This document shows, in pieces, positions 10,266 through 23,288 of a stretch of DNA of 64,000 nucleotides. Below the pieces are notes generated by a model, which saw only the letters and a program-made list of their open reading frames with translations, made no database searches and was not told the DNA's origin. The DNA is taken from the NCBI RefSeq assembly GCF_030052815.1, contig NC_079501.1:99526190-99590189 (forward strand), given 5' to 3'. The translations under genes were made by a program, and so were the position numbers. The stretch's first letter is position 1, and the number at the start of each line of letters is the position of its first letter. The DNA is from Hevea brasiliensis. Lineage: Eukaryota; Streptophyta; Magnoliopsida; Malpighiales; Euphorbiaceae.

Positions 10266-13200
10266 TGTAACACCCCTATGTTCGGTAGTGCGTACTACTG
10301 TTCCGGTGACCAGTGTTGTCCGGACAGCTAGGATGCCTAGAACTACACTTCGATATGAGTGAGGAGACATAAAATAATGAAATACAAGAAAAGAAAATAT
10401 AAGAAAAACAAAGGAAAAATAATAGCAAAGAAATGTAACCAAGTTAAGCGAGCCGAGAACCCTAGCGATGGGTGACCGCACCGGGAAGTCACGGCGTGGA
10501 CCGTTGACTAGCCCTGGACTGCGGGGAATCCTGAAAAATATTTTTAGGACTTAAAGAGACATCAATTGAAGTATAAATATCATTAGAGATATCAAAAAAA
10601 ATTAAATAATTAGTACAAAGAAAAGTGAGAAATCGAAAAACAGACAAAACCCTGTGTTACCGAAAAATCGGGAATGTAACCCGAACAAGGGCATTGTGGT
10701 CAATTGACACACCGAGTTGGCTTTTGACCTAAATGTCCATGAAAATAAAGTGATATTAAAATTTGAAAATCACATAAAAAAATTGAGATTGGAATGAAAA
10801 GTAAATAAGATAAATTATGGGTTAAGAAATTGAATAAGTAAAAGTTTCATTAAACAAATATTATCCTAATACTTAGTGGACCACTAAGCACTACATAAAG
10901 CTTGAAAACTCTGAAATTCTCCACTAACATTCTGCCTTTATCTTCTTCCTCAAGCACTAGCCATGGCCGAACCAAATTTCTCCTAAAAAGCTTCCATGGC
11001 CGCCCACCTTTCAAGCCTAAATCTCCATGATCAAGCCTTCTTTTCCCACACCTATCTTCATTAAAATTTATCCCCACATCACAAGGAAGAGTTTGATAAC
11101 AATTTCAAGAAGTTTTAGTGAAGATTTAGCAAGTCCCAACAATAGGTAAGTTTGAGTTTTTGAATATTTCTTTGTTAAAGTTTGTAAGCATGTTATGGGT
11201 GTTTGCTTTGTGATGAAATTTTAAAGTTTTGAGGAGTTATTGACATATCCAATTTTGGACAGCCATTAAGTTGTATATTTAATGAATATTCATACATATA
11301 TTTGATGGGAATTCATGTTGAGTTGGGTGATTTAATGTCCTAGTAAGTTAATTCCACATGTATATGGTGATTGTGCACTTGAAATGGAAGTTGACGAAAT
11401 CATGGGAAACTTTGGCAATGGGGAGCATTTCGACAGCCTTGGGACTTCTTGATGAATGTTTAAATTCATGAAGATATTGGGTGAATTGTGATTTTGAGGA
11501 TTGATGAATATGTATGTAAATTGGTTGTGGAAATTGTATATAATAATTAGGAGTGGTCATGTGTATATATTGTTTTATTTGGACTTTGTGAATTAGAGTT
11601 TCATTTGGTGTATTGAGGATATTTGTATTCTGCCCAAAGTGACTCTAATATGAAGTGATAAATGGTTTTGGTAATGTACCAAATAAGAATTGGTATGAGA
11701 AGTGGGTTTATAGCAAGGTAAATGTGTAATTGATACATGTTAAGCAATGTGATTAAGGACAGTGTGCATTTCAGCCTATAACACTAAATGTATAACTCCA
11801 ATTGGTATGAGACCAATTGGAGGTGAAACTAGGCACAAAATGTGCCAACTTTCATGAAGGAAACATACCAAAATTCTGCTTGCAAGGTAGCTTGAAAAAT
11901 GACCAAATCCGGATTAAGTGCAAGTGAGGCCTGAAAACTGACCATTTGGGCAGCAGTTAGTGTTTAGGCCATAACTCACTCAAAACAGGTCCAATTGACC
12001 TGAAATTTTAACCATGAATAGTTAAGACCCATATCTACAAGTCTTATGAAGACACCAAAGCCCAGAAATGACAATAAGCAAGTCAAACAGCTTGCACAAG
12101 TTCGGGTCCAAAAACTGGCCGAACCAAAGTTGACCAAATTGACCTAAAATGACCAAATTTGATGCCATTTGACCAGTAATAGTAAAATGACCATAACTTG
12201 GTCTACACAACTCGGAATGACCTAAAATTTTGCCCCGCATGCAATAAGACATAGATCTACAAGTTTGTAGTTTTGACCGAAACCCGAAAACCGAGGGAAG
12301 TAGGTCTTCCGGCTAGGTCAAACTAGTATCCCGGAATCCAGCAAATTGCAATAAAATACACTAAATAAGGAAATGAAATTGGTAACATGTACTAACCCTA
12401 AAATACTATCGAATGTGACATATTAGTAACACTAAAACCTAATTTACCTAGAACGCATCGAGGGTTGATATATTAGGTTGACTAAGCAAATATTTGAATT
12501 CAATGAATTATTTATCAAGCATTATCGATAGAGACAGTTTAATTTAGTACTGAAACACTTCAAATTGTGTTTCTCAGTTAGTAAAGACTCAGGGAAAGGG
12601 AAGGAAACACTGAGTCAAGACCAGGAGACAGTCATCAGAGGTTTGTGCACAACAACTATTTCTTTTGAATTTTTCAATTGAAATGAATTATGACTATTTG
12701 TACATTATTGTTTTAAATTGTGGAAATGTGTTTGAATGGATATTTATTGCTTGAAAAGCATTGTAAATGGTTTGAAACTGTGTAAAATTGTTTGAATGAT
12801 ATTGATGGATACTTATTGATTGAAAAGCATTGGAAATGGTTTGAAACCACAGCTATCATGTATATTGATTGTATTCCTCGCTAGCTTGTCTAGTGGGACG
12901 AATTGAATTCCCTCTCTGGCTGAAGTGTTGAGGTGTGTACCTGTTGAGGATGAATTGGATGAGTACTCATATTTTTGCCAGCTAGCTATGTTATTCCTCA
13001 TTAGTCATCGACTTTTGGGACGAATTGAACTTTGGAACATGATTAAGCTGTGTGTGATTTATTGATATGTATTGTGAGATTGTGAAATGAATTTAAACTC
13101 TTATTGACATATACTGTCTTTTGAATTCAACCATGACCTGACTTATTGAAATTTATTGTGATATTGAAAAATGGAGTTTAAATTCTTGTTGACAATTACT

Positions 13201-13934
13201 GTCTTGAAATTAACTATGGTTTTTAGTATCCACTATTTATATGATTTATGAATTGTGATTTAAAGTTGTATTTGGTTAATGTTGTGCACCACTGAGACAT
13301 TGTCTCAGCGATAGCTTTTATTCTTTATCGCAGTAGACAGACAGACAGGGCAGCAGACTAGGCTGCTAGTATATCCAGTGAGAGATTTCGGGTATAATGA
13401 GTATACCACATTTTACATTTTGTACTGTAATGTATATTCACTGTATGTATATTTTGTTCTTGATTTTGAGCAGTTGTAAATTCAAATTGTACATTGAAGT
13501 TATAAAATAATTATGAGTTATTTTGGCTTGTAAAAATTATATTATATTTCTTGTATCTCAGTCTTTGAAAAATCACTGTGGATTTGAATTGAGAAATATG
13601 TTGTGTTGAGAAATATGTTGGAGTTGAGATTTGGAAATATATTGAAGTGTTTTTTTTTTACAGGTTTTCTGAAGAACTGTTTTATCCAAAATACAGATGG
13701 CACTCTGCCAAAATTTTTACAGAAATTCCAAATAATTCAAATGTCTTAGTTCTATCACTTCAGTTCAAAAAGGTTTTTAACACCTGTAAATAGTGCTCAC
13801 CACTGTAGAAGAAGTAAGAAAAGTTTTTAAAATTCCTTGTAGTGTATTTAATGAGTTATTAGTAGACAGAGTTGGTAATTCATTAGGTATACTACGGGAT
13901 CATGTTATGCCTTACAGAGGGGTAAGGTGTGATA
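10266..13934 (+). repeat. E2 5' long terminal repeat
   Basis: Begins TGTAACACCCCTATG and ends GGTAAGGTGTGATA (TGACA in the other copy). It matches 34896-38557 end to end. It contains degenerate internal repeats near 11800, 11990 and 12190 built on CATAACT, AATTGACC and GACATAGATCTACAAG words. The terminal ~100 bases resemble those of E3 and E4, while the body differs. Confidence 0.93.
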
Positions 13935-13942
13935 TGTTTTAG

Positions 13943-13954
13943 TGGTATCAGAGC
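13943..13954 (+). promoter_or_regulatory. E2 primer-binding site (initiator tRNA-Met)
   Basis: TGGTATCAGAGC lies eight bases after the LTR and matches the 3' end of initiator tRNA-Met, the usual primer of chromoviruses. Confidence 0.9.
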
Positions 13955-14123
13955 CTGGTTTTAAATTCTGTTTTCACCTGTTATTTGAATATTCTTTCTT
14001 CATAGTACAACTGCTCAATATCATTGTTTGATATATACAGTACATTACATTATAAATATGCACTAACGGGAGGAAATCTCCTTGTGTTATTTGTTCAGGA
14101 GATCTAAAATCCTCGCATTGACT

Positions 14124-15469
14124 ATGGAAGAGGGTGATCGTTCAGTCGATCAATCTATAGAGGCTGAGGTGCAAGGGGATGCCCCAGCCGTACATAATGT
14201 CAGTGGTTCAAAGACACCGACCCTGCGATCGCGATTTCTGCTCGATTCGCTCAGTAGATGGCTGCAATGTTCCAACAAATGGCTGGTAATGTGCCTACTC
14301 AAGTCCCAATACAGACACCGGTGGTACAACCACGATCTCTGCTAGGCAATATGACAAATTGATGAAATATGGGGCTACAGAGTTCAAGGGACGATAGATC
14401 CTCTAGAAATTTGAGCAGTGGTTAGAACGGATGGATAGGGTATTCAAGAAACTACATCGCATGCAGGAGCTCAGATTTGAATACTCGTATCTTTGCTCTG
14501 AGGAGATGCTTATGATGGTGGAAAACCATTCCCCACGATGCAGTAGAACTGCAGTGCTAACATGGAATGACTTTCTCGTGAATTGGACAAAAATATGTCC
14601 CGATGCTTATGTAGACCGGAAAGCGCAAGAGTTCCTAAGTCCGAAATAGGGAAGCGGATCGGTGGTGAGTATGAAAGAGAATTTTCCACTTTGAGCCATT
14701 ATGCGAGAAGTTTACTAGCTACCAGCAGGGAAAGATGCAAGATGTTTGAAACCGGCTTGAAGTCAAGTATCAGATTACAAGTGGTCAGATTCAAACACAC
14801 TAACTTCTCTGAACTTGTTTCTCAAGCCCTAGAGTTGGAAAGAATTGAGTATGAAGTCGCTCCGAGAAAAAGAGATCGAGAAGACAGAGAAAGAGGAAAA
14901 TCAGAGAAACGAGTTCCAAGTGGTCCCTCTGGAAAGAGGAAGAACTATGGGGACATGGCGAGGTGGCAAGAAGTCCGGTAGGGGAAGATATTCGTGATGA
15001 GACCTCCACTATCTGGTTAGCAGAGTACCAGAGGTTCTTACCCTCCCCGCCAATGTGAAACTTGTGGAAGAAATCATGGTGGGATATGCTACAAGGCTAT
15101 TGGAGCCTGTTATAATTGTGGAGGCACAGGACACTTTGCCAAGGACTGCACCAGTAGTCGCAGAGTTGGACCACCTCCTACTCTGCGAAGGTCGATTGAG
15201 CCACTGTCACGAAGCTCACAACCACCCAGCAGAGGTAGAGGCAGGGTAGAAGTAGCCAAAGAGTGCCAAGGCACGATAAAACATTGAGCAAGGCAGTGCT
15301 GCAGTCGTGATCTATGCACTGAGACAGAGGGAAGAGGCCGAGACATCTGATGTTGTGGCTGGTACCTTCTCAACTTTTAATCAAGATGTGTTTGTGTTAT
15401 TTGATCCGGGTTCTACCCATTCTTATGTGAGTGCTAGCATCATTGATTGCATTGCTGTTCCATGTACAC
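14124..15469 (+). pseudogene. gag: E2 gag and start of protease, frameshifted
   Basis: Starts at ATG 14124 with MEEGDRSVDQSIEAE, the same opening as gag of E3 and E4. Compared with those, it has several frameshifts, near 14220-14430, 14500 and 14640. The capsid region keeps MDRVFKKLH and YEREFSTLSHYARSL. The zinc knuckle C-x2-C-x4-H-x4-C lies at about 15100-15145 (CYNCGGTGHFAKDC), preceded by a second CETCGRNHGG-type cluster. The protease active site LFDPGSTHSYVSAS is at about 15397-15440. The frame ends at the E3 insertion, just after AVPC, and goes on at 31611. Frame changes make it non-functional as read; some could be sequence errors. Confidence 0.85.
15465..15469. repeat. E3 target-site duplication, left (TACAC)
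   Basis: TACAC lies before the E3 5' LTR and again after its 3' LTR at 31606-31610. The duplicated bases belong to the E2 protease coding sequence. Confidence 0.95.
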
Positions 15470-18400
15470 TGTAACACCCCCGTTGTATAGCCTGGTATAT
15501 TTCACTGTTCCGGTGACCGGTGTCGGTCCGGACAATTATTGGGATTAGGGCCACACTTAAGACAATTTGAGAAGCCATAAACACAAATAATTAGTAATGT
15601 TTAATTAGTTAACTATAAATAAGAAAAACAAAACATAAGAGGTTAAACGAGCCGAGAGTCACAGCGATGAGTGACCTCCTGAACGATCATGAAGTCATTT
15701 TAAACTCAAATTTCGAACCGTAAAAAGTGACGCTGCAGTCCTTAGGACCCTTATGAACACAGTGGAAAAGAGAAAATCACGAAAAAGAACTGTTAAGCCA
15801 GTCAAATAATTAGGTCAGGGAGCCGGAAGAAATATGGAATTATTTGCAAACCGGGATGAACCGGCGAGGGGCAATTTGGTCAATTGACCCCGAGAGCTGA
15901 CTCCTGACCTAACTGTCAAATAAAATCGGAGAAAAGAAAATTTCGGAATCAAGAATTAAATTAAAGAACTAATAGAAAAATAGAAAAAAAAAAAAAAGAG
16001 AAAAGGAAAGAGTTTGGAAAAGTCAAAAGTTATGACATCATGCATGATGTCATAACTAAATTAATAAATTGAATTAATTAATTGGATTTAGGGGTCTTCC
16101 ATAAGTAAAAAAAAACGTGTAAAGTGAAAACAAAGGAAAAAAATTAGAATTTTCTTCTTCTTCACCTCTCTCTTTGTCACCCCATTTTCCCCAAAATCCT
16201 CCATGAGTGGTCTTCCATGTAAGCTTACTTTTAAGCTTAGTTTTCTTCACTTAATTCAAATAACTCCATTAAAAACCTCCCTAGAGCTTATTGTTACAAC
16301 TTGAGAAGAGGATTACAAGAAGAAAGGAGAGTTAAAGATAGGGTTTTGAAGCTTTAACAAAAGGTTAGTATGTTAAATTGTTACTTTTCCATTCAAATGC
16401 ATGTTTAGGTAATTAAGTGAGCTAATAACTTGATTTAAATGAAACAAATATGGGAGAGGGACCAAACTGAAATTTGGGCAGCTTGATAGGAGTATGAATT
16501 ACATGAAATTGATGCATTAGAAGGAGTTTAAAAGCTTTGATTAGTTGAATGGTTAAGGTTAAGTGCACTAGTTATGGTTAAATGCAAGAGTTAGTGAGTT
16601 TAGGGTTTCAATGCAAGGGTTTATGAACCAAAAATTAGAGAAATGCATAAATGGCATGTTTAACCTATTGTGACATGAATTAATGGTCAATTATGACCAA
16701 ATAAGTTGTGTGGGAATGGTGGAAAATTTAGCTAAATTCGTAGGTCAATGGTCATGCTGCTGGCAGCATGACCAAACCTACTTTGAAGGACCAAAACTCA
16801 AATTTTACAAGCCTAATGGATATGCCACCAATTGGAGATGAAAATAGACATAAAAAGCACAACTTTCATTAAGGAACCATGACCAAAAACTGACTAAAAC
16901 TTGGTGAAACAATTGACCAAAGTGAGTTGATAGCAGGCTGCCCTGCACTAAACTGACCAAATGAACAGTAACTGTTCATTTGGTCATAACTCGAGCTAGG
17001 TAAGTCAAATTGACCTGAAATTTTACCAGCAATTAGATATGATATAGACCTAAAACTTTCATGAAGAACACCAACCCAAATTAGGCCATTAACTCATTCA
17101 AATCATTGAGCAAAGTTAAAATTTCTGTACTGAAATTCTGCAGATTTTTAGTTGAGCAGCAATGTTTGGATAGCTATAACTCTCTCTAGAAAACTCGGAT
17201 TTAGGCGATTTTTGAACCGATGGAAACCTAAGACATAGTACAACATTTCATATGAAGAAAGTGAGACCAAATTATGAACTTAACTTGATCAAACAATTGA
17301 CCAAAGTTGGACCAAAAATCTGCCAGCACCAAAATTGCAGCATGAACAGTGCACGTGAACAGTAATTTTATTTTGGCCATAACTTGAGCTACAAAACTCC
17401 GATTGAGGTGATCCAAAAATGAGAATACACTTAAGACAATAAGGAACATTTTCTATGAAGGAAGTTTTGTCAAATTCCAACAGTAGATCGACCAATGGAA
17501 TAGTGCAACTTCGGAAAACCAAAACCGAAAATTGGCAATTTTGCCAAAATGACCTAAGCTTTAAACAAATGACCAAAACCAACAAGTTTGGTGACCAAAA
17601 TGTGGTATGTGGGTGAAGTTGGAGTTCCCATACCTATTAAGCCTTAGAAAGTCAATAATTTGACTTGAATAGTGCAGTGAATAGTAACCCGAAACACAAA
17701 ATTTCGAGAACGTCGAATTTAACACGTTAGAGCTAGCTAAATGTGAAGTTAAGTTTATTTTGGATTTATTTTAAGTTCTAGTACTGAAACATTGTAAAAT
17801 TGTGTGTTTCAGTTGAAAAGAATATCGGGAAGGAACCCGAGGAACCGAGTCGAGGCTAAAGGACGACTCGTTTGAGGTTTGTGCACAATATTACTATGCT
17901 TTAAAAAAATTCATTGATTAAATGAATGAAATATGCATTTTATTGTTGCTTTGAATTGTTGAAAGTATTGTGACCTTACTTATGATGTTTTGATTCAAAT
18001 TGTGAAATTTATGGTGTATATTTGAAATGACAATGTTTAGCAAATTGTTAAGATAAGTTTTGAAACCACAGTATCATGACCATATATTTGAACACCTCAC
18101 TAGCACGACTAGTGGGGGTAATTAGTTTCGAATTTTGATTCCTTCTCTGGAGAAGTGTTGAGGTGTGCCAGAAGAAGAGGATGTGAATGGATATCCATAT
18201 ATTTGAGCTAGCTAGCCTTGTGACATGATTTCTCTTTAGCCTCTGGCTATCGAGATTCGTGTGATTTCTCTTAGCCTCGGCTATTGAGATTCTATTTGTT
18301 TGAATGGCATGATTTAAGCGTGGGTTTTATGAAATGTGTTTTGATACTTTGAAACGAACTTGGTTTACATGTAAAACCTTACAATGCATGATTGTATTTA

Positions 18401-19187
18401 ATTTTCATGTTTAGCCAAATTTTTGAATGAATGTGCTTTAAGTTTTGCATAAAGATTATTTTAGTATATTGTGCACCACTGAGTCCTAGTACTCGTGATA
18501 GCTTTATTCTTTGTCGCAGATCTGAGAGACTAGAGGAGCAGTGATCGATTTCTTGAGGTGTGAGAAGCTACCAGCCTAAAGTTTTCGGGTATAATTTATA
18601 CCCTAGCTGTAAATATTTCTTTTGATGTATATATTGCACATAAATGTATGGACATGTACATGGGTCTTGAGCAGTTTGTACAAAGTTTGTATAAAAGTTG
18701 TAATAAATTTTAGTTTGGACTTCCTGAATGTAAATTTTAGTATGATGAATATATAAATTGTTTATCTTGAATGGAATATGAATAAATGATATTGATGGAC
18801 AGTATTTTGAGAATTTTTGAACTTGTGAATTTGAGAAATTGATTGAGATTGAGTTTGAAATTGAAGTAGTGGTTGAGAAAAACTTTTAGAAGTGCTTTTT
18901 ACAGGTATTCGAATTCGAAGAACGGTTTTCTCAAAATATAGAGGAAACTCTGTCAAAATTTTTATAAAATTTGCGGAAAACTAAAATGGCCAAAAATATT
19001 AATTAGTTTTAATTTCAACTAAATGTTTTAAATACTTATTTGAAATGCTCACCACTTGTCAAAGATAAGAAAATTGTTTTAAAATCCCTTGTAGGGTACT
19101 TAATGAGTTATCGGTAGGTGAAGTGCGGTAGTTCATTAGGTATTCTACGGGATCATGTGATGCCTTACAGAGGGGTAAGGTGTGACA
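15470..19187 (+). repeat. E3 5' long terminal repeat
   Basis: Matches 27915-31605. Differences cluster in the first ~450 bases and near 18500-18560 as short indels; the body from 16000 to 18450 shows only scattered single changes. It contains about four degenerate ~200-bp modules (near 16790, 16977, 17170 and 17372), each with CATAACT.GAGCTA, AACTC.GATT and CTATGAAG words, and many GACCAAA words. Confidence 0.93.
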
Positions 19188-19195
19188 TGTTTTAG

Positions 19196-19207
19196 TGGTA
19201 TCAGAGC
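19196..19207 (+). promoter_or_regulatory. E3 primer-binding site (initiator tRNA-Met), first copy
   Basis: TGGTATCAGAGC lies eight bases after the LTR end, as in E2. A second, damaged copy is at 23114-23124. Confidence 0.9.
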
Positions 19208-19375
19208 AAAATTTTGAATTATGTTTTACATTGCGAATTTGTGTTTTTCTTTGTTAAGTACAACTGCTCAATGTCCATAATTGTTACATACAGTGCATTA
19301 CATCAAGAATATGAACTAACGGAGGGAAATCTCCTTGTGTTACTTGTTCAGGAGATACCCTAACTTCAGCCTGAA

Positions 19376-20387
19376 ATGGAAGAAGGGGATCGCTCAGTTG
19401 AGCGATCTGTTGAAGCCGAGGCACAAGGAAGCCCAGCTTTACCGAATGTCGGTGGGTCAAAGACACCACAAATGCCGCAAATTCTGCCGCATTCGCCTGA
19501 GATAGCGGCAATGTTTCAACAAATGGCTGGGGGTATGCCTGCTCAAGCTCCACCCCAACCACCTGTGGCACAACCACTGCCTCCAGCCAGACAATATGAT
19601 AAATTATTGAAGTATGGGGCTGCAGAATTTAAGGGTACAGTAGACCCACTTGAGGCAGAGCAATGGCTTGAAAGAATGGACAGAGTATTTAAGAAGCTGC
19701 ACTGCCAAGATGAATTAAAGTTTGAGTATTCTGTGTCTCTACTGCAAGGGGATGCGTATGACTGGTGGAAGACCATCCCCCACAGCTTGGCTGAACCACG
19801 GTGCTAACACAGGATGACTTTATCGAGAGTTCGCACAAATACATCCCAGACGCATATGTTGATCAGAAATTACAAGAATTTTTGAGTTTGAAGCAAGGGA
19901 ATAGATCAGTGGCAGAGTATGAGAGGGAGTTCTCCCGCCTGAGTCACTATGCGGAGAGTCTCCTTACTACCAGTAAGGCAAGGTGCAAGAGATTTGAGAC
20001 GGGTTTGAAGCCCAGTATAAGGATGCAAGTTGTGGGATTCAGACACAGCAACTTCTCAGAACTTATGTCCCAAGCACTTGAACTGGAGAGAGTTGAAGCA
20101 GAAGCAACCCCAGTGAAGGAAAAAGCTGAAAAATCAGAAAAAGACAAGGGGGAAAAATCAGTTGAACAGAGTTCTGGTGCTACCTCTGGAAAGAAAAAGA
20201 AGTTTAGTGGACCCAGCAGGGGTCGAGGTGGAAAGATTTGGTAGGGGCCGATTCTGCGGACAGAGACCCTAGGTCCAGTCGTGATCGGCGAGGGGTTCAC
20301 ATGCCGCCTACCGTGAGACTTGTGGCAAGATTCATGGGGGGGAGTGTTATTGGGCCACTGGAGCCTGTTTTAACTGCGGAGGCAAGG
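19376..20387 (+). pseudogene. gag: E3 gag, first truncated copy of the duplication
   Basis: Starts at ATG 19376 (MEEGDRSVERSVEAEAQG) and runs 143 codons through a Pro/Gln-rich N-terminus and MDRVFKKLHC, GDAYDWWKTIPHSL. A short deletion near 19797 shifts the frame. Frame 19801-20244 continues with FLSLKQGNRSVAEYEREFSRLSHYAESL and a Lys/Glu-rich stretch, and shifts again near 20240. The first half of the CCHC knuckle is reached and the copy then stops inside GGKG at 20387, where sequence of the LTR interior begins abruptly. It has no protease or pol of its own. It is the left arm of the tandem duplication. Confidence 0.85.
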
Positions 20388-23105
20388 ACCAAACTGAAAT
20401 TTGGGCAGCTTGATAGGAGTATGAATTACATGAAATTGATGCATTAGAAGGAGTTTAAAAGCTTTGATTAGTTGAATGGTTAAGGTTAAGTGCACTAGTT
20501 ATGGTTAAATGCAAGAGTTAGTGAGTTTAGGGTTTCAATGCAAGGGTTTATGAACCAAAAATTAGAGAAATGCATAAATGGCATGTTTAACCTATTGTGA
20601 CATGAATTAATGGTCAATTATGACCAAATAAGTTGTGTGGGAATGGTGGAAAATTTAGCTAAATTCGTAGGTCAATGGTCATGCTGCTGGCAGCATGACC
20701 AAACCTACTTTGAAGGACCAAAACTCAAATTTTACAAGCCTAATGGATATGCCACCAATTGGAGATGAAAATAGACATAAAAGAGCACAACTTTCATTAA
20801 GGAACCATGACCAAAAACTGACTAAAACTTGGTGAAACAATTGACCAAAGTGAGTTGATAGCAGGCTGCCCTGCACTAAACTGACCAAATGAACAGTAAC
20901 TGTTCATTTGGTCATAACTCGAGCTAGGTAAGTCAAATTGACCTGAAATTTTACCAGCAATTAGATATGATATAGACCTAAAACTTTCATGAAGAACACC
21001 AACCCAAATTAGGCCATTAACTCATTCAAATCATTGAGCAAAGTTAAAATTTCTGTACTGAAATTCTGCAGATTTTTAGTTGAGCAGCAATGTTTGGATA
21101 GCTATAACTCTCTCTAGAAAACTCGGATTTAGGCGATTTTTGAACCGATGGAAACCTAAGACATAGTACAACATTTCATATGAAGAAAGTGAGACCAAAT
21201 TATGAACTTAACTTGATCAAACAATTGACCAAAGTTGGACCAAAAATCTGCCAGCACCAAAATTGCAGCATGAACAGTGCACGTGAACAGTAATTTTATT
21301 TTGGCCATAACTTGAGCTACAAAACTCCGATTGAGGTGATCCAAAAATGAGAATACACTTAAGACAATAAGGAACATTTTCTATGAAGGAAGTTTTGTCA
21401 AATTCCAACAGTAGATCGACCAATGGAATAGTGCAACTTCGGAAAACCAAAACCGAAAATTGGCAATTTTGCCAAAATGACCTAAGCTTTAAACAAATGA
21501 CCAAAACCAACAAGTTTGGTGACCAAAATGTGGTATGTGGGTGAAGTTGGAGTTCCCATACCTATTAAGCCTTAGAAAGTCAATAATTTGACTTGAATAG
21601 TGCAGTGAATAGTAACCCGAAACACAAAATTTCGAGAACGTCGAATTTAACACGTTAGAGCTAGCTAAATGTGAAGTTAAGTTTATTTTGGATTTATTTT
21701 AAGTTCTAGTACTGAAACATTGTAAAATTGTGTGTTTCAGTTGAAAAGAATATCGGGAAGGAACACGAGGAACCGAGTCGAGGCTAAAGGACGACTCGTT
21801 TGAGGTTTGTGCACAATATTACTATGCTTTAAAAAAATTCATTGATTAAATGAATGAAATATGCATTTTATTGTTGCTTTGAATTGTTGAAAGTATTGTG
21901 ACCTTACTTATGATGTTTTGATTCAAATTGTGAAATTTATGGTGTATATTTGAAATGACAATGTTTAGCAAATTGTTAAGATAAGTTTTGAAACCACAGT
22001 ATCATGACCATATATTTGAACACCTCACTAGCACGACTAGTGGGGGTAATTAGTTTCGAATTTTGATTCCTTCTGGAGAAGTGTTGAGGTGTGCCAGAGA
22101 AGAGGATGTGAATGGATATCCATATATTTGAGCTAGCTAGCCTTGTGACATGATTTCTCTTTAGCCTCGGCTATCGAGATTCGTGTGATTTCTCTTAGCC
22201 TCTGGCTATTGAGATTCTATTTGTTTCGAATGGCATGATTTAACTGTGGGTTTTATGAAATGTGTTTTGATACTTTGAAACGAACTTGGTTTACATGTAA
22301 AACCTTACAATGCATGATTGTATTTAATTTTCATGTTTAGCCAAATTTTTGAATGAATGTGCTTTAAGTTTTGCATAAAGATTATTTTAGTATATTGTGC
22401 ACCACTGAGTCCTAGTACTCTGATAGCTTTATTCTTTGTCATGCAGATCTGAGAGACTAGAGGAGCAGCAGTTTCTTTGAGGTGTGAGAAGCTACCACCT
22501 AAAGTTTTGTATAATTTATACCTAGTCTGTAAATATTTCTTTTGATGTATATATTGCACATAAATGTATGGACATGTACATGGGTCTTGAGCGGTTGTAA
22601 AAAGTTTGTATAAAAGTTGTAATAAATTTTAGTTTGGACTTCCTGAATGTAAATTTTAGTATGATGAATATATAAATTGTTTATCTTGAATGGAATATGA
22701 ATAAATGATATTGATGGACAGTATTTTGAGAATTTTTGAACTTGTGAATTTGAGAAATTGATTGAGATTGAGTTTGAAATTGAAGTAGTGGTTGAGAAAA
22801 ACTTTTAGAAGTGCTTTTTACAGGTATTCGAATTCGAAGAACGGTTTTCTCAAAATATAGAGGAAACTCTGTCAAAATTTTTATAAAATTTGCGGAAAAC
22901 TAAAATGGCCAAAAATATTAATTAGTTTTAATTTCAACTAAATGTTTTAAATACTTATTTGAAATGCTCACCACTTGTCAAAGATAAGAAAATTGTTTTA
23001 AAATCCCTTGTAGGGTACTTAATGAGTTATCGGTAGGTGAAGTGCGGTAGTTCATTAGGTATTCTACGGGATCATGTGATGCCTTACAGAGGGTAAGGTG
23101 TGACA
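20388..23105 (+). repeat. Internal partial LTR of E3 (duplicated segment)
   Basis: This matches 16461-19187 of the 5' LTR base for base apart from few changes and short indels, and lacks the first ~990 bases of the LTR. It begins in the middle of a gag codon region at GGCAAGG|ACC, with only GG shared by both parents at the joint. It is not flanked by a target duplication, so it is not a new insertion. Confidence 0.93.
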
Positions 23106-23113
23106 TGTTTTAG

Positions 23114-23124
23114 TGGTATCGAGC
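23114..23124 (+). promoter_or_regulatory. E3 primer-binding site, second copy with a one-base loss
   Basis: Reads TGGTATCGAGC; one A is missing relative to 19196-19207. The loss lies in a stretch with many small indels and may be a sequence error. Confidence 0.75.
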
Positions 23125-23288
23125 AAAATTTTGAATTATGTTTTACATTGCGAATTTGTGTTTTTCTTTGTTAAGTACAACCGCTCAATGTCCATAATTG
23201 TTACATACTGATGCATTACATCAAGAATATGAACTAACGGAGGAAATCTCCTTGTGTTACTTGTTCAGAGATACCTAACTTCACTGAA

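Noticed and set aside
17228..17585. Open frames on the minus strand in the gypsy LTRs that recur at 21156-21513 and 29651-30005
   Set aside because: They recur only because the LTR is repeated. They lie in the non-coding body of the LTR and match no protein I know.
20388..23105. A fifth, independent LTR element (solo LTR) inside E3
   Set aside because: The segment lacks the LTR start, has no target duplication and is followed by a second primer site and gag, so a tandem duplication explains it.
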